Assembly: GCA_905221605.1 (NCBI GenBank) | Contig: CAJNDS010000247.1 | Location: forward strand, 186,638-250,637 | Origin: Symbiodinium natans | Taxonomy: Eukaryota; Sar; Dinophyceae; Suessiales; Symbiodiniaceae | Length of the DNA: 64,000 bases | Reading direction: 5' to 3' | In this document: positions 32,801 through 43,620 of the stretch, one piece after another | Numbering within the stretch: position 1 is the first letter of the stretch | How the letters are laid out: every line of letters starts with the position of its first letter | Notes under the pieces: generated by a model | Seen by the model: the letters and a program-made list of their open reading frames with translations, nothing else | Told to the model about the DNA's origin: nothing | Database searches by the model: none | Position numbers and translations under genes: made by a program

Positions 32801-33261
32801 GCTGGCAGCAAGTTTTCCGAGCGAGATGTTGCTGTTACATGCTGTAGCTTGTACTGGGCAACGTGAATGAAGCCACTGGGTCCAGCACTTGCCACTTTGA
32901 GCCACCTTTCTCATGAGCTGTAAAGATGAGGAGCGGCGGTAGGAGAAGATTTGGCAGATTTGGACTGTGCATGCTGTGTCGGCATGTGGAGAGAAATTCC
33001 CGTAGTCGTTGAGGTTTGCTGGAGAGGTCGACAGGAAAGTGGTGGCTTTGCTTACCGAGTACTGCGGCTTCGAGGCAAGAATGCACGGGTTGTTCGATGA
33101 ACTGAATGACAACGTTCTTGAAATTGGCCGTGCCCCACTGTGCGGCTGCATTCATCTGCAGTGCCCTGTCTCAGTCAGAGTTTCGACTTGCCTGCATCCG
33201 GAGCTGGCAGCGGCTTGTGGACGAGCGCTTGCCTGAGCACGATCTCTTTGAAGCGTACTAG
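27074..33261 (+). CDS. Dynamin-superfamily GTPase, large multi-exon gene
   Basis: Membrane-remodelling GTPase family. G1 exon 27468-27517 reads VVVGDTSSGKSTTINF; a GC intron containing a family C element joins it in phase to 27705-27755, LGYPFNFVAQGIGTRR (G2). Exon 27808-27850 gives PCVMTLTPDPERDK and 27922-about 28025 gives FRTKFQKNDFTKEEDF. G3 is MRLVDVPG (near 28780). Then DNAVILVVGKESLPVMHA (29053) and SRTIVVQNFANTK (29435), the expected place of the TKxD-type G4. Upstream exons read DEGIEAYLSDP, LDPEQLSKLQEAQIQNHF and NKLLDILENQGQQIV. Downstream helical exons include KLKTTPQVTENFNVIYDKM, KPLITEAKQLQERF, VVDEVRKKLNEFQ, WDNMLASFAATVRKYLDA, and a last exon FRLACIRSWQRLVDERLPEH with TAG at about 33259. 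The start and many boundaries are approximate; the dynamin subclass is undetermined. Confidence 0.72.
27579..27695. mobile_element. Short TIR element, family C copy 3
   Basis: CCCAAAGAGCCCCATACCCC at the left, GGGGTATTGGGCTCTCTGGG at the right, with CCTTAATTAAGG palindromes at both shoulders. It lies in the intron 27518-27704 between the G1 and G2 exons of the dynamin-like gene. Confidence 0.85.
29844..29928. repeat. Poly-G tract
   Basis: About 36 G in a row, then G-runs broken by single C, T or A, inside an intron of the dynamin-like gene. Strong G-quadruplex potential on the + strand. Confidence 0.9.
30614..30700. mobile_element. Short TIR element, family G copy 1
   Basis: AGTTCTTAGTAGGGCATCTG at the left and TCTCTACTAAGAACT at the right, with an inner pair GGTACC...GGTACC. 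It is inside the dynamin-like gene. The relative is at 46363. Confidence 0.7.
31050..31140. repeat. CCCTAAA telomere-like array
   Basis: About 12 units of CCCTAAA with a few CCCTAAC variants, immediately after the exon reading AKQLQERFKDRS in the dynamin-like gene. Confidence 0.95.
32340..32377. repeat. TTTAGGG telomere-like tract
   Basis: Five TTTAGGG units after the exon ending in TVAALTCFQK of the dynamin-like gene. Confidence 0.9.
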
Positions 33262-33419
33262 ACGGTTAGTGACAGAAATGGTCTGGAAAGCAACCCTCCT
33301 GCGATCATGCAGACTTGTCTGCGGATAAGCGTAAACGCATACCATTCAGTCAAGAAAATGTTCTTATCCGTCGCTACATCTGACAATTCGAGCGCCCGTG
33401 CTTTCATACTTGCTAAGCA

Positions 33420-33909
33420 GGTGTTTTTCCCACCACGCCACGCCAGAGAGAGACCACATCCGAGGTTCACTGGCATGCTGGCATTTGCACCGATGCCATG
33501 CGTTCCAGCAAGCTTACACGACATGGCCAAAATGCGCGTCGGCACTGGTCAGCCAGAGCCCTAGTTGTTCACCCATAACGCCTGCGACATTGGGTTCTAC
33601 CGCAGTTCATCTAGCTACCTTGCACTCAAGCCTGGACGACTTTTGCGCGACTTCCTCGGAAGGGTTTCGGACAGTGCTCCACCAGGCGCAGGTCCCCTAC
33701 CACCCAACCCCACCCATCACCCACTCACCCCTGCCCCCCCCCCGCCACACGATACAGTAGATGGAGAACTCTCGGGTTTCGGCCACAACACTTCAGGGAA
33801 GAAGAGTAAGAAGAGACCGAGAGCGCGAGATACCGTCTCACAAACGACTCCGGGTGCGCCTCTCGGGCCTTCCCAGGGGGTCACTGGTGTTGCTGGATGT
33901 TTCTTGTAG
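33420..33909 (+). CDS. Possible terminal exons, unidentified
   Basis: A frame entered after an AG at 33420 reads VFFPPRHARERPHPRF and MAKMRVGTGQPEP to TAG. A second frame, 33565-33909, starts FTHNACDIGFYRSSSSYLAL and has a proline-rich middle and a basic KKSKKRPRARD stretch. They are in different frames. Neither shows a known domain. Confidence 0.25.
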
Positions 33910-34455
33910 TTATTTTCACGGCACCCTGCTTTAGACGAGACTGTACGTAAACTGCCCAATATGGGTGTGCCTGAGGGCGCCCTGGCTCATCCTCAAATCG
34001 GAAGAATTCGGGGGAAGGAGCAAAAGAGAGCGTTCGGCTCGCGCGGGTACTTAAGAAGTCGGCGGTCGCAACACACCCGGTCCCGTGAAACGTTGATGGC
34101 GCAAACGTACGTCCGCACTGCTGGGCTGTGCGGAGGGAGGGTTATAAGCCCTCTCCTCCATAGCCGCTAGAGCCACTAAACAGCACGGAGAGCGACGAGT
34201 CAGACAATATGTATAATATTAAGTATATACATACGTAAATACAGAGTATCCTATAGAGAAAGTATTAACTGTAAATGTAAATGAGAATGTGTACATATAT
34301 ATATATATATACAAAGAGAGAGAGAGAGAGAGCACCGTCGCGCTCCAAAAGGCTGGCAAGTTGCGCAAGTTGTGCTGCTTGGAACTTTCCGACATGTTAA
34401 CAGAGTTCGAGTCGCGGGGCTTCAGAGCCAAGCGTTCGAAACTCCTATCTTTTCA
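33910..34455. other. No gene seen
   Basis: Includes short AT and AG microsatellites (34290-34332). Reading frames here were not convincing. Confidence 0.35.
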
Positions 34456-35075
34456 CAGAGGATGACTCGGTGTGTCTTATAAGGTCCGGCCAACTGAACT
34501 TCACAGAGGAGACGGTCAAGGTCGTGGTCAGCCTGGGTGAGGATTCCAAGCATCGAGGTCTTGTCCGGCCTCTCCTGGAGCAGTTGGAGCGGAGAATGAG
34601 ACTTCTGGTCGAGCGCGATTTCCGAAATTCCGTCGCCTGCCTGGAGGTGCGATGTGTCGAGGAGTTGGAGAGGTTCTTCGAACTGGTACAGGAGGACTTC
34701 GACGATGCCGCATCAGACGGAGAGCCGGAGCCGCCAGCCCCAAGGACCCCCGTGCTGCCGACCATGACTCCCCGTGAAGTGAGGAGCGACAGCAAATCAA
34801 GCAAGCGGGCAGCTCGCAAGTCAGAGATGACTAAACTGATTCTGTCAGGCGTTCTCAAGGCTTTGCTCAGCCATGCAGATGAAGTCATCTCGGGAGTCTT
34901 GCAGGGGTCAATTGAGTGCGACGACCACAATGAGCCAGTCATCGATCCCGTGACGCAGCGCCCGCGGCTACGTGAGAGGTCTGGCATCATGGTCCGCGTG
35001 GATGAGACTCTAGCCGGCAAGCCATCAAGGGGAATGTCGTACAGTCTTATAAGATGTCTTACAGCTAGCAAATGA
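34456..35075 (+). CDS. Long uninterrupted exon, unidentified protein
   Basis: After an AG acceptor (CACAG at about 34455) a single frame of about 205 codons runs to TGA at 35073-35075 without an intron, unlike its neighbours. It reads SVCLIRSGQLNFTEETVKVV, then RPLLEQLERRMRLLVERDF and ELERFFELVQEDFDDAASDG, a PPAPRTP linker, a basic KSSKRAARK segment and SEMTKLILSGVLKALLSHAD. Helical and charged with a disordered linker; no family was recognised. The opposite-strand frame of similar length (34445-35134) is serine/arginine-rich and looks like a shadow. Confidence 0.45.
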
Positions 35076-35380
35076 CATGGTCCTCCGCGTCCACGTTGAT
35101 GCATGTCGATGTCAGGCATGCATATCAACAGCATACAGCATGCATACTTCTAATGAAGCCTTCACCGAAGTCTGATCATGACCCGGGGTAGTCTCCGACT
35201 GAGACATGCAACTAAGACACGCAAGCATGAAAGGAACACGACATCTCCTGGGCCTTTGCATTGGATGCTCCCGTTCAAGTTCAACAACAGCGGGAATCTG
35301 CCTCAGACCTTTGTTGCTACACGACGCAAGGTCTGCCCATGCTTGCTCTATTTGCCCTATCAGAATGTGGTTTGAGGCAG

Positions 35381-36732
35381 GTGAGCCTGCGCAAGCTGCT
35401 CTTCAACGAGCGGAGGCTGCTCAAGGGCAGCAACCAAGGCAGGGCCTCCGCTTGAGGGGTCACAGCAATGCCTTGCGATGGTGTAAGTGAGGCCTGGGCT
35501 GGCATGCCAAAATCAAGAGGAAGCAGAAAGGCCTGCCTTCAGTACTTGCAAGCCTGCCTTTGAGAGGAGTCCCCACTGGGCTTGGCCTACCGTGTGTTGT
35601 ATTGGTACAGAATTAACGATGATCCTATTATTACTATCTTGTTATGCTGTTATATTCGTAAATTCCTGTATACGTATATTCCTATCTTCTTGTATTTTCG
35701 TGCGACGCAGGCTTTCTGAAGTCTATCGGCTCTGGCCTGTCCACGTGCTGCGAGAAGCAAGACGACGATGATGCTGGTCGTACGACCCCCATTTACAGCC
35801 CAAGCTCTGGCAGCCATCGTTCGTATGCACTCATACTTGTAAGTTTAGTTGCAGATGTACCTGGGAGTTGTTCTAAGACCTCTACGCAAATTAAATAGGG
35901 GCGGGCCTGCATGATGGAACCGTGCTTTTCAGGGTTTGTTGTCCGGAAGGTGAGGGCAGCTTTAGTGGCCCCTGACCCGTCATGGACGTGGTGTTAACCT
36001 GAACCAGCACCCCCAGTGCACGGTAGCCACAAAGAAGTGTGCCCAGCTCATAGTCATTGAGTTTCGCACAGTCCCACCTGACTTCGGAAGCCTTACTACC
36101 CTCAACCCCCAACCCTCAACTCTCAACCCTCAGCCCTCAACCCTCAACCCTCAGCCCTCAGCCCTCAACCCTCAACGCTGCTTGCTTAGGCCCGGAGATC
36201 GGCTGGAGCCGACGGTTGATCGAAGAGATCGGCCTGCACTTCGAGGCAGCTCGAAGATTTCGGGCAGCTGCCCAGTGGGCAATTTTTAAAGATGAGCATA
36301 TAAAAACAAACTATGACATGAATATAAGAATATACAATCTACGAATACGAAAATCTAGTGCTAGGAGCAGGATCATTGTAGGAGCAGGATCACTGGCTAT
36401 GTGCAGCTCCTGTTAAGTGCATTGCAGGATGGCACCCCCACGATCAACTGCAGCAACGCAGTGAACTTGCGAATATACCGCTTGTGCACAGAGGACCTCG
36501 CGGACTGAAGACGTTGGGCATGCTGATCCGTTGGCGTTTCGTTGCATAGTTTTGACACCGCGAGGACTACGAAGTTCCGATGAGCAGCTGACCCATCCTT
36601 CACTCCAAAAAGGACTTCCGGACCTTGAGCCAAACAGAATGCTGCTGAAGCCCAGGCCCCAATGCCCCTCCTCACCTTTACGATGTTGAGGTGCGATTCT
36701 CAGATATCTCAGATCCGCGCAGCTTTGCATAG
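35381..36732 (+). CDS. Unidentified exons, probably one gene
   Basis: Exon candidates: 35381-35455 (VSLRKLLFNERRLLKGSNQG); 35711-35898 (SIGSGLSTCCEKQDDDAGRT); about 36190-36297 (WSRRLIEEIGLHFEAARRFR); 36428-about 36505 (TINCSNAVNLRIYRLCTEDL); 36682-36732 (DVEVRFSDISDPRSFA and TAG). A CCCTCAA tract at 36100-36178 lies between exons. All are on the + strand with AG|G-type entries. No family was recognised, and it is not shown that all belong together. Confidence 0.35.
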
Positions 36733-36769
36733 CCTGCAGATTCACATCTGCAGCATATTCTGATCTGGT

Positions 36770-36878
36770 CTTAGTAGAGTAGGTAACCTTAGCCTTTTTG
36801 GATCTTTTGGTGCAATATCACCCCTGATAATCCTAAAGGTTAACCTTTAGTTCCCCCAGTTTACTGGACAACTAAGTG
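36770..36878. mobile_element. Short repeated element, family F copy 1
   Basis: Shares TAGTAGAGTAG, TAACCTT, CCTTTTTGG, then AAAGGTTAACCTTTAGTTCC with the copy at 56671. The internal AAGGTTAACCTT is palindromic. Terminal inverted repeats are weak, so it may be a different class from the others. Confidence 0.6.
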
Positions 36879-36932
36879 GTTTCACCCGCTTTCCGGGTCC
36901 CATGATTGAGAAGCGGCTGGTGGGTGCCTGAG

Positions 36933-39900
36933 GTTCTGAAGCTTCTCAAGGCCCTGCAGTTTGAAATGGCTGCTGCCTGGGCATCGATGTGGAAAGGCAT
37001 GCTCCAGGAGACTTCTGGTTTAGGGTTTAGGGTTTAGGGTTTAGGGGAGTTTGGATGAGTTTAGACGATTTGAATGCCAGACTCGGTGCAGGAGCTCACG
37101 GACAAAGACAAAGTTCGGGAGTTTGTTGCCGACAGGATGCAGCATGCGACCCAGACGTGAAGACATGACAGGGCAAAGTCGGATGCGGCCGTTTCTTGTT
37201 CGCAACGCGCTACACGCATCTTTCTTACGTTGCTCTGAGTCCCAAGGGGCAGAGCACCGACATGAGGGTCAGGGTTTGGGGATGTTTGGGCTTCTTGGCT
37301 TCGGGAAAGAGGAGAAATACGGGTCTTTGGGGTGTCTTCCTGCCTCAGGAACGAGCCAGTTGCAGACTACGCTCTCAAGCTGCTTGGCAAAACTCTTGAG
37401 TTGGTGTGTGCAGGTCTTTGTGTTTGGAAAGTTCCGAACAGACTCCTCCCCCTAAACCCAAAACCCTAACCCTAAACCCTAAACCCACCAAGACGTCTTT
37501 GCGCGAGCGAGGCTTGATTGGACCGCAGAACGGCAGCAATCCGGAAGGCTACCGACGTGCTTGGTTGAGGTTTGTTCGCTCTTGCGTCGGCGCGGAAAGA
37601 GGTTTCGCTGTGAATTCATGCTCTGCTCTTCTGTTTGGATTTAGGGGGTTTTGGGGTTTAGGGGGTTTTGGGGCTTAGGGGGTAGGGTTACGGGTAGAAG
37701 CTTCTCGGCTCCAACTTTGGATGGGCCAGCCGCAGGATCGAGCGCGACGCAACTTTGGAAGCCGTGGACGCAGCACTCCGGCGGAGTTGTGTTTCTTTTG
37801 CAGGGATTCCGATAGGGTTTAATGGGGCTTATGGGCTTGTAGGGTTTACAGGGCTTATTGGGCTTATTGAGCTTATATAGCTTATAGGGCTTATGGTAAG
37901 GGCTTAGGGTTTAGGTTGGTTGATAAGGGACAAAGCCATCACGCTCGAGGCAGTTCTTATCTATGGAGCCTCGGGATCCTGGGATCACTCGTTGGATGTC
38001 AGAATCTTGTCCCTGTAGGTTGCATGATCCTAACCGAATCTATGGTCTTCTCCCCTGTTGGGCTTTATGAGTAAGTTCAACTACTACTCGACTGCACATC
38101 CGCCATTACCTTCTGCCACGTTTGCACCGCTTGCTCACCAGCCAAATCGGATACTCATCCCCTTCCTTGAGATGTGTTAAAGCACATAGCGTCGGGACTC
38201 GTTTTTTGCAGAAAGTGAGTCAGCTAGTTTACGTCTGTAGACTTTTGCTCGCATTTGCTTCGCCCTTTCTTAGGCTGTTGCAACTGGTAGTTGGACAGTT
38301 TGCCGTCGCATTCCCTCCTGTGCCTCCATTACCCCGGCAGGTGTGTGGATGGCTTAGCGGATCCCGCGCTTTGCCAAACGACATGCTGACCACTGAGGTT
38401 CTCATGCACTTGCACTCTTGAGAGTAGCCAGTTTTGATTTATCTTCTAGCCCTCGAAAGCGTCAAGGGCAAGGGAATGGCGCTGAAAACGAGGCGTCGCA
38501 TGAGTGTTGGCATGGCAGGAAGAGATCAAGAAAGCTGGCGAGGAGGCCAGATGGTGCAGCCCCCAAGCTGCGTGCGAGTTTGCGGCAGGCTTGCCAGCCT
38601 TAGGCTGTTCATGGAGGTTTTCCGTAACCCTCAACCCTAAACCCTTAATATTTTTGACCAAGGCCGGATCATCAAGGCTACGTTGAAGTTCTGAACCAAG
38701 TCGATATCAAGCAGGCCAGCGCGCAGGGTCGGCCGAAAGGGCTATATCCCTGTTCTACTGGGGCCCCTTTATTGAGCGCTTTCATTGCAAGAGCCGCCTG
38801 GGCTCGGGTGGTGGGAGCCACTCCAACAGGACCTCCCACCAGAGTGCCAAATGCCTGATGAAAGTTCTGCGCAAATGGCCTCCTAGGCGATTTTGGGGTT
38901 CCCAAGAGACTCGGCTTGGGGGTCTCCCAGAAGGTCCGAATAAATGTCCCGGGTTCAGGGTTTAGGGTTTAGGAGCGCCAGGGTTGATTTTTCTTGGTGG
39001 GTTGTGGGAGGTGAAGGGAAACCACCTGTGCATGTCTTGTTGGCCCCAACCCTCGTGGGAGGCTGGCCCCCCAACGGCATCGGATTGCAGCCCCCAAAGC
39101 GAAACTGGCAGCTCTGGCATTGTGCAGACACTTGTCACCAAAAGCCTGAGGCGAAACACTGCAGAGAATTGCTCAATGTGGGGGTCTACAATCTACAAGG
39201 GACCCCGAATATAGATCCCCAAATAGTAGGATACCTTTTTCAGAAGGAGCCCAATAAGGTACCCCTAGAATCGTAAACCCCCATATGTGCGGAAGGTGAA
39301 GACGGCTTTCATGGCAAACAAAAACACGAAGCTGGCCGGACAGCCGTTTTTGCCCCAGTTGCCGAGAGCCATACCGCCATTCCAATCGAAATTTTGCTCG
39401 TTGGCCGGTTTGAAGGTCTTGGCTGCGGTTGTGCGACGAGTTTGTGTTTGTGATTCTCCAGCTGAACATGAAAAGAGCAGCAGCCCAAGCCCGCGCTGCT
39501 GATGTGGGCACGGGTGGCTCCGCGGTCTGTTCTTTTATTGCTCCGTTATTTTCCTTCGATTTCTCTTCCGAGTGCTCGCGTGAGGTTTCTAACGAGGAGC
39601 TGAGCATGGCAAAAGCATCAGCAGGCATGATGTCGGCAGCCTGGGCCACAGCCACCTTTGCACCTGAGCATTCTCGTGATGGATACTCGGTGCCTGTGGC
39701 TGCCTTTCCGTTACCTCATCCCCTCAAGGCTGGCCAGCAAGAGATGATTGCCAAGCTTGCGCTGCATCGCATCTGGCTCATCGGTGACGACTTTGCGTCA
39801 TGCTGACACGGCTGCCAGTTCTCGGCTTAAGGTATGTCTCAGCTGAATATGCACAGCCAGAAGGCTGGTCTGCAATCTGCAGCCTGCTGAGACTCCGCAG

Positions 39901-40525
39901 CTCGAATCCAAACGAGAGGTCTTCATGAAGCGCTTCAACTTCCTCTGGACCCGAGACACCTCCACCGCGCTGACAGCCATGGAAGGCCAAGACGCTTGAT
40001 GGGCTGAGGGGCGCCATACCACTCGTCATAAGCAAATTCCTACGGTAGACTCCCGACAGTTGCTCGAGAGGAGTGGCACAAAGCCTTCGAAATGTCACGA
40101 AGAGCGGCATGAACGGAGCAGAGACCTTGCTGCAAGAATCTTCGTTTCGAGGCTGAGTGAGGCATTGCCGCATCAGATCGGTTTCCAAACTACTGTTACT
40201 TCGCAAAGACTCCGAGGACTGGCTGGAGGAGCAGCTCCATTTGTACAAGGCCTCTGGGTGGGAAAGACTCCGTCGAGTGATAGTATGAGCGATAGTTATA
40301 GTAGAACGAGTAGAATTGCGTTACCCAAGCTCCGGCTGGCTGCAGGACAACGTGATCATGGGGACGTTGAAGGCATTGCAGGCCAGAGCTTCGGCATGTT
40401 CAGAATACAACTCTGATACTTGTCGACATTGCGTGTTTGCTGCTTTGGGTAAGCCTGCTGCTGAACAGGACAAGTTTGATGGCTTGTTCCCTGTCGATTT
40501 TGCCATCCTGCCGCGTCCCCGATAA
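36933..40525 (+). CDS. Unidentified multi-exon gene or genes
   Basis: Exon candidates: 36933-about 37015 (LKLLKALQFEMAAAWASMWK); about 37097-37165 (ELTDKDKVREFVADRMQHA); 37413-37450 (VFVFGKFRTDSS); 37525-37570 (GSNPEGYRRAWLR); 38519-38550 (EEIKKAGEEA); about 38671-38720 (GYVEVLNQVDIKQ); 39125-39178 (TLVTKSLRRNTAENCSM); 39296-about 39345 (VKTAFMANKNTKLAGQP); 39890-39970 (KREVFMKRFNFLWTRD); 40190-40250 (LLLLRKDSEDWLEEQLHLYK); and a clear terminal exon 40313-40525 (RYPSSGWLQDNVIMGTLKAL, then KFDGLFPVDFAILPRPR and TAA). WLQDNVI faintly recalls the WLND entry motif of Ulp1-type proteases, but no catalytic triad was found, so no function is claimed. More than one gene may be present. Confidence 0.4.
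39179..39283. mobile_element. Short TIR element, family A copy 6
   Basis: GTGGGGGTCTACAATCTACA at the left and AGAATCGTAAACCCCCA at the right, with GGTACCCCTA inside the right shoulder. It lies exactly between the exon ending ENCSM and the exon VKTAFMANKN. Confidence 0.75.
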
Positions 40526-40902
40526 AAACACACGTGATAGTGAAGTCTGGACGAGTCAGAGACCCGAGTCAGACAGGTGTCAGAGGTCCTTGGACAAACC
40601 TGTGATCCACGAGCGGTATACGGCTGATCTGCACCTCACATATCATCAAATCCTCTTTTTTTTTGGAGCCTGCTTCAGTCTCCCTCCTCCATTCACCGGA
40701 AGGTCTGGAGTCAACGAACAACATGAACAAACAGTCACATCCAAACTGAGTCAGAGGTTTAGGTTCACCGCTACGAATTTGTGGGCACCCCCATCTCGGC
40801 TCAGGAACGGGAGATTTCCCCTGAACGCACAGAAGCTGCGGCGGCAGCACTTCGAGTTGGCACCTGAGCGATCACATCTAGAAGCTGTTTACTTCTACTT
40901 CT

Positions 40903-41345
<443 letters not shown>

Positions 41346-41881
41346 CTAACACGATTACCAACACTAACACCAACACCAACACTAGCATTAGCGCTAACAC
41401 CATCACGAACACTAACACTAACACCACTACTTGATACTTTTCAAGAACCAATATAAAACGAGTATTTGCATTCAATTTCATATCCATTGCTAACCTAGTA
41501 CAAATGCCAATGCCATCAGTAATGCCGATGCCACTGAAGTACTTATGCCGATGCTAGCTAGTATCCTGCCACTGCTATTGCTATTCTTATTGTGCATATT
41601 ATACAATTCGTATTTGCATTAGCACTGGCACGAGTACTCGTATTATTACATATTACTTATACCTAGTTGTACTGCGACTACTACTGGTGACTACGACTAC
41701 TACGACTGCTACTGCTGCTACTGCTGCTGCTACTGCTGCTACTGCTGCTGCTACTGAAGCTGAACATAGAGTAATGATGAGAATGATGACGACCGGTGCT
41801 TAGTACTCACTAGGGGCAGGTTTCTATCGCTCCTGCGACACATAGAACGATGGAGCTTGTTGGGAGCTGGCACCTAAGTAG

Positions 41882-42010
41882 GAGCAGTCTCTGCGGAAGC
41901 AAGTGCACAGGCTTCAAGACGATGGACGAACTGTTCGACAGCGCGATGCTTACCAGGACGTAGATTTCTGGGGCACGGGCTCCGAAACTATGGTGACGGG
42001 CGGAAAGTGA
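41882..42010 (+). CDS. Coiled-coil-like exon, unidentified
   Basis: Entered after an AG at 41881, it reads EQSLRKQVHRLQDDGRTVRQ then RDAYQDVDFWGTG, ending TGA at 42008-42010, or splicing earlier after AYQ. Charged heptad-like spacing suggests a coiled coil. Confidence 0.4.
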   Translation, partial: EQSLRKQVHRLQDDGRTVRQRDAYQDVDFWGTGSETMVTGGK

Positions 42011-42550
42011 TGAAAGGTGGTATGACACGGTTTCCTCAAGTCTCGGCCAGGAGATCAAGGACATGTGGCAGACGAACCGGTATTCACAAATGCAGAATGT
42101 TGTTGACCCCTTGCCTTGTTTAACACGTCCCATGTGACCTTGGTACCTTCGATGCGTCTCCATGTTTGAGGCGAGTGGTGTCTCTGTGTGTGTGTGTGTT
42201 CTGAACCAGCTATTGTTCTTCAACTCTACAGGGTCTTCTTGCATTAAGCGCTGAAGCACGGTCTGAGTGGAGTTGAGTTGGTAAGCCTCTTCCACGAATT
42301 GCCAGGTGTCCCCTTCAGACGGCAAGTCTGCTGGGACCATACAGTCCCAGGCTTAAAAAGGTGTTTACCACGGTTTATGTCCACAGACGGCTCAGCTTCC
42401 GTTGCTTGCTTGCAAGGCTAAGCGTGGACGGGACGATCTCAGCCTATGAGAACCTTCAGGCAAGCCTAAATAGCTAGAGTCTGAGGCTACAAACCTTCGC
42501 CCTAAAAGCAAAAGCCGATTCAGACTCTGGTAGCTTGGCACATCCCTTCG

Positions 42551-42802
42551 AAGCAGGAGCAGCGCGAGCGGGTTGAGCAGATCTTCAACTTGCCATGTAA
42601 CTTGGCCCCGTACGGCTCTGCACAGTTTCGGTTTAAGGCATTTATGGTCCTTAATTGCAGGGTTGATGGGAGCTTTGCACAAAAGAGGCGGCCGTTGGGA
42701 ATCGAATTGTGCGTCCAAGGCATCTATCCCCCCGCAGAAAACTACGCTGGCGGCGCCTTCCAGGACACCGAAGGGATTCCAAGCATCCGTGATGGGCCAT
42801 GA
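42551..42802 (+). CDS. Exon-like frame, unidentified
   Basis: The frame reads KQEQRERVEQIFNLPCNLAP then FRFKAFMVLNCRVDGSF and GIELCVQGIYPPAENYAGG, ending TGA. The first 12 residues could be a coiled-coil exon continuing the gene at 41882. No family was recognised. Confidence 0.3.
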   Translation, partial: KQEQRERVEQIFNLPCNLAPYGSAQFRFKAFMVLNCRVDGSFAQKRRPLGIELCVQGIYPPAENYAGGAFQDTEGIPSIRDGP

Positions 42803-43019
42803 TGGGAACTTCAGGGTGCCAAGGGCCACTCCTGAAGCAGGAGCTATGCCTCAAGTTCTTCAAGGGTATCCATGTGGATGCCATCCACCACACCAGACCC
42901 AGACTGAAGGCTGGGAGGGTAGAAGAGTTACACAGTTTAGAGTTTAAGGTCTGGGCCCAGGGTTTTGCTGTGACGCAATTTATTTCTCATGAGCCTTATC
43001 AAGTCCGCTGTTAAAAAAA

Positions 43020-43620
43020 AAAAGAAAGTTCAGGCGATGATGGCAAGGCTCTACCAGGAGGAGCACCTCAGAAGAGCCCCGGCCCCGAGAAAGCTGCGCC
43101 ACAGCGTGGTCACACACCGCGGAAACGTGGTGGAGCTTTGGTGTTGACACCCTAAACCCTAAAGGCCCTAAGCCCTAGACCCTAAACCCTAAACCCCCTA
43201 AACCCTAAACCCATTTCCACAACGAAGTGCTGCTTGCTTGCATGTCGCCCTCCAGAGGCTCTGCAAGAGAGCCCTGCCCTGGACTACTTGAAGGACTCGG
43301 CTGTCTCATGCTCCTCAGAGAGACATGCTTTGGCGCGTACATCTCCTTCGCATCTCTCTTCGCTTCTTCAACTCCTGCAAGGACTTCGGGGGCCACATCC
43401 TCGAGAGGCAAAAGCTAAGGCACTGATCACCGGAAGTGAGTTTATCGAGTCTTGTCCTTGCTGGCGAAGATGTGTGCTGACCTTGCCATCTTGCCATCAG
43501 GATGGAAAGCCTCAGGCCAGGTGCGTCATGCTCAGCGGCGGAAGAGCAGAAGAGTACCCGCTCATCAGTGCGAAGCGCGCAGGTGTAAATTATCGGCAAT
43601 GCAGCAGACACTGAGGGAAA
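43020..43620. other. Unresolved coding region
   Basis: At least three frames are open on the + strand and one on the - strand. A KALPGGAPQKSPGPEKAAPQ-type disordered frame spans 43025-43150. A CCCTAAA tract (43148-43212) follows. Frames at 43227-43614 could not be distinguished from each other. Confidence 0.25.

Noticed and set aside
32425-32895. 156-codon - strand frame
   Set aside because: It lies within the span of the + strand dynamin-like gene and is serine-rich without a domain.
34445-35134. 229-codon frame on the - strand
   Set aside because: Serine/arginine-rich, typical of the antisense of a coding frame; the + strand frame has the better composition.
39173-39655. 160-codon frame on the - strand
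   Set aside because: It runs through a family A element and through + strand exon candidates; no domain.
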